Origin: Narthecium ossifragum
Taxonomy: Eukaryota > Streptophyta > Magnoliopsida > Dioscoreales > Nartheciaceae
Direction: 5' to 3'
DNA length: 64,000 nt
NCBI GenBank assembly: GCA_963920575.1
Contig: OY986971.1
Coordinates: 11,658,779 to 11,722,778, forward strand
This document shows, in pieces, positions 54,582 through 64,000 of the stretch (within the stretch, counting starts at the first letter, position 1; every line of letters begins with the position of its first letter). The position numbers and the translations under genes were made by a program. The notes under the pieces are model-generated. The model was not told where the DNA came from. It saw nothing but the letters and a program-made list of their open reading frames with translations, and searched no databases.

Positions 54582-54708
54582 TAAAGCAAAAGCATATCAC
54601 ATACGAGCAAGAACAAGCACACAGGGATGCTCTACTTCTAGAACCATCCCAATCCACGCTCAAAACTTTAACCGCAAGCCTAATCCTATCCCTAGGACCT
54701 ACAGCCTA

Positions 54709-54719
54709 CTCTGATACCA
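54709..54719 (-). other. Primer-binding site, initiator tRNA-Met type
   Basis: TGGTATCAGAG on the minus strand, four bases inside the LTR end at 54723. It fixes the 5' end and direction of the large gypsy element. Confidence 0.9.
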
Positions 54720-54722
54720 AGT

Positions 54723-57129
54723 TGTCACACCCCGACCCAGAAAACCCATGCAGGCCGAGGCGTGAGGGTTCCTATTACTATTCACATCCAATTTGACGCG
54801 ATACAATGCAGAAAACAGAGGTTATTTGAACAGTTTGACTTCCATGGATAAAGCTGTAATTCAAATATCCAACAACTCAAGACTAGCAGAAACATGATTC
54901 AATTTAAATAACATCAAGTTGTACTATTTAGACATCCGGTACAAATTCTTATTAAAAACTCCTCCAAGGGGAAAGATTATACATTTAACCCAAAAATCCT
55001 CAAACGATGTCCATATATATATATATATATATAATCTATCAAAAGTACAACGGTTCTTCCACTGCAACCTCAAGCAGCTCTGGAAGTCGTCGAGCCGCCA
55101 AAAGCTGATCCAGCCGACTCTACTGAAGAAGAACTGGCGCCTGCACTTGCAAAACACAGTCTGGGTAGGAGTGAGCGACAAGCTCAGTAGGGTTCTACTC
55201 TACGGCACACTGAAGGGAGGAAAATAACAACTGTGGTGTCTCTCCGCCTAAGTCTAAGGAATGCCAAGGGTCCCATAATCCTATCGATGTCCCAAGGGCT
55301 GATGTCATGAAACCTCTCTCCTGAACATGTTACCAGGAGGCCACGGAACAGTAACATGCAGGATCACCCTTACCCAAGCATGATTCTCATGCCTTGGAGA
55401 CCCACGTCGGGAACGCATCGACATCCATCCTTAGAACTTGGCATTTGGGAAACAACACGACCTCTAAACCTCAATAACAACATATGATTGAAGCCAACTA
55501 CACCATATCCTCGATAATCATGAAGATTCCGATAGTACAATCACGTCCTCAACCTTGCTACCCAGCCATGGTCCTAAGGCTAGATCCGAGCTACCCGAAA
55601 GCCTCGGATCGGCGATCAACCCATCACCCTGCCTAACCTGAAATGCCTCTAATGCATACAGTCCATGAACCTATGCAAACATCTAACCTAGATGTCTTTA
55701 TATGTCACAACAACATTTATGAGCTCAACAGTTATACAAGAGCCCTCGGCAGACACCGTCAACTGGCTAAGGTTCCATGATACAACGTAAGCTAGCACTC
55801 ATCGCCAGCAAACGGCTATGCAAGCAAGAAACATTTAAGTTTACCATCCAACGAGATATTTAAATGCAAGACAAACTAAAGAATCGCCAAAGAGGGTAAA
55901 CCCACGATCAAATTCCCAATCTTAATCCAAATCTATGCAATAACAACATGCATGCTTCCTAACATGATTGGGTATCTATCATGAACGAAAATCAATCAAA
56001 GGAAGCCAGGCCACGGTCGACGTGACAGTCGATCCGACGGTCGACCGTGAGACCAAAAATTGGGGAAAACATAAGGGCCACGGTCGATCGGGACATCGAC
56101 CCGGGGAAGCCAAAAACGAAATAGAGCCTCACGGTCGATGCGACGGTCGACCGTGAGGCCAGGTGGGAACAAGATAAGGACCCACGGTCGATCAGAACAT
56201 CGACCCTGGGAGCCCAAAACGAGACAGAGCGTCACGGTCAATGTGGCGGTCGATCCGACGATCGACCGTGAGGCCAGGATTAAGCGTTCCAACACCTAAC
56301 GTTCGACGGTCAGGCCTGGTTCACAGTTTCTAAGAACAGTACCAGAAATTCAATCTCTTGGATTTGATCTATCAAAGCTTATCGGAAAACGATGAAACTT
56401 TGCAGGCACGCATAATAAATGGTAGGAAAACTATTGGTATGAAGAAAACAAGATTTTGTCGGTTAAAATCGAAACCTAGGTCTAAACGATCAAAAACCGA
56501 CAAACCGACGATAAAATGAGAATCGTCTGATAAAATTCAAAACCAACTGGTAGAAATACTCTAAGCAAGCCATAACACCAACGTATTAAGTTACACAACA
56601 TTCTACCATGCACCACTACATCAAAAGCACAATAAACCTATCCTAGGTAAACCCGACCATACGATCGAGGTAGAAACACCTACTTGATCAAGTAGGGCAG
56701 CTCCTCCACGTATCCCCCAAGCTCGATCGCCAAGATCCGCTCCTCGAAGATTGTGATCCGAAGACCTAGCATAGCCGGTAGGAGAGAGAGAGAGAGAGAC
56801 AATGACAGGAGAAGAAGGAAAGAGAGAGAAAGTCAGGGTATTTATAGAGATCAGGACCTGATCTCTGTCGTCCGATTCGATCTTTCCCGATCGAGCTCCG
56901 ATCTTCCGATCGAAGGCACCCTTAAGGTCCTAATCATTCACATACATCAATCCAAGGCCGTGTGTGCGTTACGCGGGTGTGAAATCAACCACCAGGCGCA
57001 ATTTACCAAATTGATCCTGGGGTCATAAGAGCAACACGATCAACCTGATCGCACCCGACGCGAAACCAAACCAACAAGAAACGGCCCTCGACCCACGTGA
57101 TCGAGCCAGGTTAGAGGAACGGGTTCTCA
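54723..57129 (-). repeat. 5' LTR of the large Tekay-like element, 2.4 kb
   Basis: Minus-strand start TGAGAACCCG (57129) and end GGGTCGGGGTGTGACA (54723). TATAAATA at 56839-56846 (minus) has GATCGA-type motifs upstream (56860-56925). A second, larger cluster of GGTCGAT/ATCGACC motifs lies at 56010-56310, downstream of the TATA. Microsatellites (AT)n at about 55013-55032 and (GA)n at about 56783-56800 are present. The shared LTR block GGATCTAGCC...GGACC lies at about 55570-55620. Confidence 0.88.
56010..56310. repeat. GGTCGACC-type palindrome cluster in Tekay LTR
   Basis: About a dozen motifs such as CACGGTCGAT, GACGGTCGACCGTGAG and ACATCGACCC in phrases of about 75-100 bases. The phrase at 56083-56160 aligns with 37930-38010 in the SIRE copia LTR. 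Confidence 0.85.
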
Positions 57130-58976
57130 GATGTGTCCTCTTTGGAATATGCTCATTGGACGATTTTAGAGTTCTATGGTGCTAGAAGAGCAACTGAAAG
57201 AAGAGAATTGTGGGATTCTCTAGCGAGAGCTAATTCTATTAGGCTGCCACACATCCTCATGGGGGACTTCAATGCTATTCTCTCTGTGGAGGAGAAGCTT
57301 GGTGGTAGTCCCTTTGCCTTTGGTACTTCGGAGAAGGAATTTTTAGTTTCATATGTGATATTGAGCTTCTTGACATGGGTTTATGTGGGCATCAATTTAC
57401 ATGGACAAATTCTCAAGGTGGATGTACAAAAATCTTGGAGAGGCTTGATAGGGTGCTATGTAATGCCAAGTGGAAAGAGCTCTTCCCCGGAATGACTGTT
57501 CGTCACTTGCTGCGTGTGGCGTCGGATCACTCTCCCCTTGTTATTATAGTAGCTGAGGTGGAATGCATTGAAGGTACAAAATTTTTTCAATTGGAACATA
57601 GATGGATGCAGTTAGAAGTTGTCCGCTCAGTGTTGTAAGGTGTTTGGAGGCAACCCCAATATGGCTCATGACAGTATGTTTTTACTTCCAAATACAAAAC
57701 TATTAAGAAAGTAGTGGAAGGATGGGATCGACGCTCCCCGTTGGTTGATATCTTTGGTCTAGGTAAGAGGATATAGCAATGTCTAGAGGAGTTGTACATC
57801 CTGGAGGAACGCGAAGAGCTTTCAGAGCTTGGTGAGGTTGAGCTCCAGGACTTGGTGCATCAGTGGGCTGTGGTTAGAGGGCCACAGGACCAAGTGGCAG
57901 CGTAGAGGTCCATGCAAGTTTGGATTGAGGCCAGCGACCGCAACTCGACACACTTCCATAATTTGGTGCGCGCAAGGTCTCATAAGTCCAAGGTGGGAGA
58001 GATTGTACTGGTTGATGGCCATGTTGTAGACAGTCAAATAGAGATCGGTCTTGGTTTTATTAATCATTATAAGTTGTGGAGTGAGCGTAGTTCCTTGTTG
58101 GAGTATGAGCTGCTGACTCTCCTAATCGTGGCTAATGAGATGTATGAGGTCCTTATAGGGGAAATGACTGTTGAGGAGGTTAAGGAGGTGTTGGTGGACA
58201 TGGGAAGGAACAAATGTCCGGGTTCGGATGGTATGCCGATGGAGTTCATTGTGCAACACTGGAGTATAGTTGGAGATGGCTTTGTGGCGATGGTCAAATC
58301 CTTCTTCCGCTCTTTGAGGTTCCCGCCAAATTGAAATGAGACCTTTGAATCTTTCATTCCCAAATGCAAGTTCCCACAGAAAGTCAAAGATTTTAGACCC
58401 ATAAGTCTGTATAATGTGGGATAAATAGTAGTGACATCTATCATTGTGCAAAGGATGTGATTGTTGCTTGATGGTGTTATAGGTATGGAGCAATATGTAT
58501 ATGTGGGTGGTAGGTGCATTCATGATAACATAAGCATGACAAAGGAGATTGTCCACACTATGGGTTTAACTCCGAAGTCTAGAAGTCTCATGGTGGCCAA
58601 GGTAGACCTCATGTTGGTTTATGACAAGGTTGATTCAAAGTTTCTTCGAAGGGTGTTGTTGGAGTAGAGTGGGTGATGATTTGTGTGACTGGTGCTCGAT
58701 TCTCCTTCATTATCAATGGAAGAGTTCATGAAAGGGTGCGACCGAGATATGGCAATCGTCAACGTGACCCTATTTCTCCTTATATTTTTCTTGTTGTGTA
58801 GGAAGTTTTGTCCCAATTGTTGAAGGACAAGCAGTCAGGCTTGGAGGGTGTGCATTTTCGTGGTTCAGATTTTGCTCTTTCACACATTCTATTCTCCGAT
58901 GATTGCTTGTTCGTGACGCGCGCCACTTGTCTGGAGGCATGAAAACTTAAGCAAAAGGTCACCTACTTCCATGCGA
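57130..58976 (+). pseudogene. L1-type LINE fragment (endonuclease and RT)
   Basis: Truncated at both ends by gypsy LTRs. Endonuclease motifs LMGDFNAILSVEEKLGG (about 57258-57310) and SDHSPLVII (about 57525) lie in two frames, with a shift near 57375. RT motifs follow: EVKEVLVDMGRNKCPGSDGMP (about 58178-58240), then FIPKCKFPQKVKDFRPIS, then the active site FSDDCLF near 58893. Many stops. It is the host sequence for the Tekay-like insertion and for the LTR at 58977. Confidence 0.9.
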
Positions 58977-59204
58977 TGTGAGGACCTGTGCGCGTCTACA
59001 CCTGGTTCGACTGCGTCGGTCGGATCCGTGGGTGCGGTTGGCTCTTTATGACTCAAAAAGGCATTTTGTTAATTTGCCATTGGGGAGTTGGGTTTCAAAC
59101 GCTCTGGTGTCCGTGTGCAGTATACGAACCTAGCACCGACATTAAGAGTGGTTATTGTTAGCCAAACTATCTGATTACAACTCAATTAGCCCAACCTTGT
59201 TCTA

Positions 59205-59420
59205 GTGGTCGACCTTATCATCGTTCATCATATCGACCGTCGCGCTTAAAACATAGCTTGGATCATCTATTGCATCAGCCTCCAAACTTCACTGTCGACC
59301 TACATTTCGACAATCACATCGACCGTACACCTCGGACACCAAAAAGGCTTCACAAGGTCGATGCATGGTTCGACCGCTAGCCAAAACTCAACATCCGTTC
59401 GATCTTGTAGTCGACCTTCA
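59205..59420. repeat. GTCGACC-type palindrome cluster in LTR
   Basis: GTGGTCGACC, ATATCGACCG, ACTGTCGACC, ACATCGACCG, AAGGTCGATG, GTTCGACCG and GTAGTCGACC follow each other at 20-40 base spacing. Same style as the clusters at 37678-38070 and 56010-56310. Confidence 0.8.
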
Positions 59421-60465
59421 CATCAACCGACAATACATAAACTTCCAAAAAAAATTCAGTTTAAACACTCATTTCTCTCTTCCCCTTTATTTCTCCTCTT
59501 CTCCCCTTTTTCTTCCTTGGTTCTAGTCCCGAAAAAGAGAGAGTGAGAGAGAGAGAGAGAGCTTGAGGAGGCGATACGGTGGCTTGGAGGTGGCGAGGCG
59601 TTTGAAAAGACCAATATAGGCCACCCAAGGTTGGATTAGTGAAAATTGGAAGAAGATTGCGTGATTAAGGTAGGGTTTCTAACCCCAATCTTTGGTCTTT
59701 GGTCGCATTAAGCTAGATATTTGTTTGTTCTTTGATTTCTAAGTTCTAGCATTTTCTCCTCCACCAGATCTTTCTTGCTTTCAAATTTCATTTCGATCGT
59801 GGTTCGTTTAATCGAGTTTTCTTTACATTTGTTTCGTTCGTTACTGCAGCAATTATCGTAGAAATCCAAATGTAGGTGGTTTGCTCGGTTTTTTGTTGGT
59901 TTTCAAGCTCATTTCAACTTTATCCTTTGATATGTTGTTCTTAGCAATATCTAAAACTAACATGCTTAATTTGGTAGATTTTAAATGATTCAATCTTGAG
60001 CATGAAATTTAACTTTAAAGTTTATTGATCTTTTTCTTTCTTTCTTTCTCCTTTTGTGATGATATGTAGAGTTTTCTCATATTTTAATTTTTGTATAGTT
60101 TCGCCAAGATACTCTCTGTGGAAAGAACACTTCAGAAAATGAGGTCGCCATTCACAAAACCAAAAACTCGAAACCACTGTTAATTATTTGCATGTACCTC
60201 AGGAGTAATGTTTCTTCACAGTTATTATATATGTACTAAATGAATAAGATTCTCTTTCCTTTTCATTTAAGAAAATTTGCTCTGTATGTTTTTCTTCCGC
60301 CATAGCAGTAAAGAATGAGAGAACTCGATTTTTTGGTAGTAAATTCTCAAGTTTGCATAATGTAGATGTAATTGAACTCACAGTGGATTGTAAGTTGAAA
60401 CTTGATCATTAAGGACATCAACTATAAAACCCGGGCCATACCTCATCTATATAACAAGACTCGGT

Positions 60466-60960
60466 TTGGGAACAAATCTGCCGGGCAAAATACTCATGGG
60501 TGCCCTCTGTTCCTGCCGGTGCTTGTACGGGAAAGCTTCATCTTTGTGGCGTTCAATATGTCGGGCGGATAGTTTGCTGCGCTTGGGTGTTCGATGGCAA
60601 CCTTGTTCTACAAGTTCTTTGGATTTTCTGTATGATTGGTGGGTAGCGGAGTCTCTATTAATTCTTGATCCTTGTCCTGTTTATCAGAGTGTCTATGGCT
60701 GGCCTGTATGTTGGGGCGTTTCTTGTTGGCAATGGTGAGTGGTGAGTGGTGTAAAGCAAAGTTGGATGAATTTTGTCATCATGATCTTGTGAGTCGTATC
60801 ATGGAGGTTGCTATAGTTAACCTCATTGGGGCGTTTCTTGTCGACAATTCCACGTTGGATGTGCAATGCTTCAGGGAAAATCTCTGCTTCTTGTTATCAA
60901 CTCTTGGATTCAATAAAGCTAACTGGTGTTCATAATGGAGAATTGCAGAGATGTGTTGGG
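60466..60960 (+). pseudogene. LINE-like 3' ORF2 fragment
   Basis: Reads ASSLWRSICRADSLLRLGVRW, then in shifted frames YDWWV and a poorly preserved continuation. The pattern resembles the region after the RT in plant LINE ORF2 proteins (SLWRxIC...GxRW...WxDxWV). Short and frameshifted; moderately sure. Confidence 0.5.
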
Positions 60961-61019
60961 GAGTATGGAAGGTTCCTGCGGGGCCTTGTGTAGAACATTT
61001 TTTCCGGCCATTGGCACGT

Positions 61020-61160
61020 CAAAAGCTTCCAACTAGGGATGGCAACGGAGCAGGGTGGGGCGGGGTTCCCATTCTCCCTCCCCGACCCCGCATCCTAATG
61101 TATCAGCCCGACCCTGTCCCATCCGGATAATGAGTAGACCCCAAACCCGACGCTGCCACA
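61020..61160. repeat. GC-rich repeat (GGGATGGCAACGG type)
   Basis: Begins GGGATGGCAACGGAGCAGGG, then alternates G-rich and C-rich runs (GGGGCGGGG, CCCCGACCCCGC). Sequences starting like this are dispersed in many plant genomes. No coding potential. Confidence 0.5.
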
Positions 61161-63265
61161 TTCGAGAACATTTAACGCAAAAATCCAATTTATTATCTTA
61201 AATTACACCCCTAAATAAGTATTATCTTAAATAACAACTCAAACAAACGTTAGATAAAAAATGGATAGAGAGAGATTAGAATTACGTCTGCAACAAGGCC
61301 ATCGTAATTACTGCTGAACTTGAGCAGTAGTAGTAGCAATCATGGCTACAGATCCATCGTAATTAGAAACAGCAAAATAAAAGGAGGAGATTAGTCCTGG
61401 GAGCAATAATTGTTTCAGGTCGGATTTCAAGTTTCATTTCGATCAGCCATCGATTGATCGAGCTTTTCTTCGCTTACATTCCGTAGATTACTGTAGCAAT
61501 CCGAATGTATGTGTTTTCAGGTCCGATTAAGCTAGATCTTGGTTCTTTCTTTGATTTCTAACTTCTAGTATGTTGTGCTCCACCTGATCTATCTTGATTT
61601 CAAGTTTCATTTCAATCGGGCTTCGATTGATCGAGTTTTTCTTCACTTTCATTCCGTCGGTTACTGTAGCAGTATTGTAGCAAATCTGAATGTATGTGTT
61701 TTCAGATCGGATTAAGCTAGATCTTGGTTATTTTTTTAATTTCTGGCTTCTACCATGTTATCCTCCACATGATCTACCTTGATTTCAAGTTTCATTTCGA
61801 TCAGGCTTCGTTTGATCGAGTTTTCTTCGCATTTGTTTTCGTTGGTACTGTAGCAACCCGAATGCATGTGTTATGCTCGGATTTTTGTTAGTTTTCAAGC
61901 TCATGTCAAGTTGATCCTTTGATATGTTGTTCTTAGCAATAGTTAGAACTAACATGATTAATTTGGTAAACGATAGATGATTAAATCTTGGGTTTTTGGT
62001 ATGTTTAGCTTGGTGCTAATTTCCTTGTTAAACTAGTGGTTTAATCTTGAAGCATGTTATCCTACGTGAGGCTTGTGGGTGAACCAAGAGAGTCATATCC
62101 CTTAGGGATGTTTAAATCGAAAAATGGTCGACGGTGTGCCGATTGAAGCTTAGTTTAATTGGTCGACGGTGCGCCGATTTAAGCTTAGTTTAGCTGGTCG
62201 ACGGTGTGCCATTACCTTCATTTGATTAAATATTGAGTTTGTTGGAGGGCCGAAGGTGTGCCTTTGTTCGTTGTCTGTTAGTGAGCCCTTACAGGGCATA
62301 GATTCTTAGCCTTGTATATCGTTGTGGCATATTATTGCATGTTTATATTTCGAAATATACATCTGATCATTCATGCATTTTGTTTGCCTTAAAAGCATAA
62401 GATTAAGACATGGGTGAATAGGTGTTTCGCCGATCCGTACGACTCAGGTACGCCGGATCTAGCCCTAGGGCTAGGCTTGGGTAGAATGTGGTTTGGGACA
62501 TGATTTTTGTCTTTAATCGAATTTGCTATCTTTTTGAGGATTATTATGCAGTTGAACTTGTTATTATAATACTTGAGGTGTAGGGGTTGTGTCGGTCCTC
62601 TCGAGCCAAGTGCTAAGGGTGTGTGCGAGCCCGATGTCCTTGACTTGTGTCCCCGTCCAAGAGGTGGTTAGACGATGAGGGTCTGTGTTTGTACCCATAG
62701 CGGATTGTCCCCATTGTTTCGCCATTGGGTGAGGGTGGTGAAACTCTCGGGGAATCGATAAGCCCAATGTGAGCCTTGAGTCACTCCTTAGACTTAGACG
62801 GATGACGATACAATTGTGTTTGCCCTTCCTTTAAGTGTTCCATAGAGTAGATCCCTACTGAGATTTATTGCTCACCATATCCGGGCTGCATGTGTAGGTA
62901 CAGGTGTGGTTCCCCCTTTCTTAGATGGACATGAGTTTGGAGGAGCTTCCTCTTCTGGTGGTGTATGACTTTGATGTGTTATCTTTTGTTATCCTCTTTA
63001 TTGTTTTGGACTTAACGACCTTTTGACATACTTAGGGACATTTTGTACAATGTTTTCTTTTGGTGATTTATGAGATAGCATGCTTCCCCTTAGTTCTTGT
63101 AAATTAAGGATTGTGATAGTTAGATTCTTACCTCTATGTCCTTATATATAAATTGTTCAAATTACTTGTAGATTTGGATATGTTAATTGTGCATTACATG
63201 TTGAATTGTAGTTAGGTTTGCTCACGTCCTGATCCAAATGGATTTTCTGGGTCGGAGTGTGACAA

Positions 63266-63278
63266 TTTGGTATCAGAA
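63266..63278 (+). other. Primer-binding site, initiator tRNA-Met type
   Basis: TTTGGTATCAGAA directly after the LTR end, close to the usual TGGTATCAGAGC. Confidence 0.88.
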
Positions 63279-63480
63279 CAGACTGTCGGTTCCAGGGTTA
63301 GGATTAGGCTTGGAATTAAGGTTTTGAGCGTGGATGGGATAGTTCTAGGTTTAGAACATCCTTGCATGCTGTTTGCGACTATGTGATGTTCTTATTTAGC
63401 TTGTTTGTTGCTATATTTGTTGGCTTTTGGTTATGAGACGATTGCTCAAGAGGAGATGTACATGCGTGCCGCTGTTGTCC
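63279..63480 (+). other. Gypsy leader
   Basis: Short leader after the primer-binding site. An ATG at about 63435 opens a frame (MRRLLKRRCTC) that is cut after about 15 codons by the CACTA end at 63481. Confidence 0.55.
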
Positions 63481-64000
63481 CACTACAACAAAAGGGTTCT
63501 TTATCGGTGATTATTTGGATCTTTAGCGGCCATTGAAAGTGTCGCCCCTGGATTCACCGGCGATCACCTAATCGCCGTCATAAGTGAGGTTGGGAAAAGT
63601 GTATGGCGGCCATTATGTCGATAGCCGGTGGTTCGAACAATCACCGTTATAAGTTGTTTTCTATGCCGGCGAGTTATAACGGTGATTAAATGGTAGGTAT
63701 TGGTCACTTCTAATGAATCAACCTCAAGCTTCTAATGGCATTTGTATTCGCCGCTAAATCTTCCAAAGTATAGTGGCATTTGATATTGCCGCTACAAGTG
63801 CTTTGGTTTTGACTTCACGTAGCAATTGAAGAGCATGTTTAGTGGCAACTGTATACATCGCTAAAACTATCAACATTCGGTGGCAATTGTGTTTGCCACT
63901 AAATCTGGAAACTTGTAGCGGTATTTGATATGGCCACTACAAGTATTTTGGTTTTGATTTCATCTGACAATTGAAAATAATTTTTAATGGTAATTTTAGC
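63481..64000. mobile_element. CACTA (En/Spm-type) transposon end
   Basis: CACTACAACAAAAGGG at 63481 is a typical CACTA terminal inverted repeat. It is followed by many subterminal motifs in both orientations, such as AGTGGCATTTG, TTGCCGCTACAAG, GTGGCAATTG, TTGCCACTAAA and GGCCACTACAAG (about 63500-63945). TCC directly before it would be one copy of the 3-bp target duplication. The rest lies beyond the window. Confidence 0.85.

Larger units (their letters stand above)
25674..57129 (-). mobile_element. Tekay/Del-like Ty3/gypsy element split by three nested retrotransposons
   Basis: Minus-strand order is 5' LTR (57129-54723), primer-binding site, gag, zinc knuckle, protease, reverse transcriptase, RNase H, integrase. 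The integrase is cut at about 25674 and the 3' LTR is missing. Its own sequence totals about 6.1 kb; the rest is insertions at 27531-36756, 37561-44856 and 45119-53967. Lineage is inferred from the RT style and the long LTR with GGGGTGTGACA end; no chromodomain can be checked because the integrase C terminus is lost. Confidence 0.8.
59690..62005 (+). repeat. Tandem and duplicated units inside the LTR
   Basis: A unit of about 180 bp (AAGCTAGATCTTGG, then GATTTCAAGTTTCATTTC, then TTACTGTAGCA) occurs at about 61521-61705 and 61706-61885, partly at 61418-61520, and diverged at 59706-59880. The sequence after it (TTGATATGTTGTTCTTAGC, about 59930 and 61920) is duplicated too, so a block of about 1.9-2 kb seems to have been repeated with other DNA between. 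Confidence 0.75.
58977..63264 (+). repeat. 5' LTR of a gypsy element leaving the window, 4.3 kb
   Basis: Begins TGTGAGGACC and ends GGGTCGGAGTGTGACA, followed by a primer-binding site, so it is a 5' LTR on the plus strand. It is longer than its relatives (2.4-3.0 kb) because it contains tandemly repeated units (59690-59880, 61418-61885) and a LINE-like fragment (about 60466-60960). A palindrome cluster lies at 59205-59420. The family block with CCGGATCTAGCCCTAGG is at about 62431-62475. Confidence 0.8.

Overview
The window is a stretch of repeat-dense flowering-plant chromosome. The evidence is the plant-type transposon families in it (Ty1/copia of SIRE and Tork type, Ty3/gypsy of Athila and Tekay/Del type, an L1-like LINE, a Helitron, a CACTA end), primer-binding sites matching plant tRNA ends, and GT-AG introns. 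I cannot name the species. I found no host gene that I would call functional, no rRNA or tRNA gene and no CRISPR array. Most coding regions are broken copies of transposon proteins.

Layout. 1-3292: AT-rich sequence without a recognisable gene, with a strong hairpin and a small palindromic minisatellite. 3293-9856: a Helitron whose Rep-helicase gene is broken by frameshifts but keeps in-frame introns; it is followed by a five-exon small gene of unknown function and by a recognisable Helitron 3' end. 10440-15135: a decayed Tork-like copia split by a 2.4 kb solo LTR with a perfect 5-bp target duplication. 15136-18817: a truncated Athila-like element. 18818-25673: an old gypsy LTR split by three further LTR insertions.

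25674-57129: one Tekay-like gypsy element on the minus strand, holding three nested retrotransposons: a gag-protease-only Athila-like element (27531-36756), a SIRE-like copia (37561-44856) and an Athila gag-pol element (45119-53967). The two Athila insertions have perfect target duplications, and the SIRE one has a 4-of-5 match. 57130-58976: an L1-type LINE fragment that hosts the Tekay insertion. 58977-63480: a 4.3 kb LTR, primer-binding site and leader of another gypsy element running off the window. 63481-64000: a CACTA transposon end inside that leader.

The most unusual signal cuts across these families. LTRs of unrelated copia and gypsy elements carry clustered short palindromes with GATCGATC or GGTCGACC cores, in several cases just upstream of the LTR TATA box. 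One 30-base stretch is shared at 28 of 30 positions between a copia LTR and a gypsy LTR. Other points of interest are the five-exon gene in the Helitron, the gag-protease-acidic-repeat protein of the pol-less Athila family, and noncoding blocks conserved between divergent Athila families. All calls come from reading the sequence; no database search was run.
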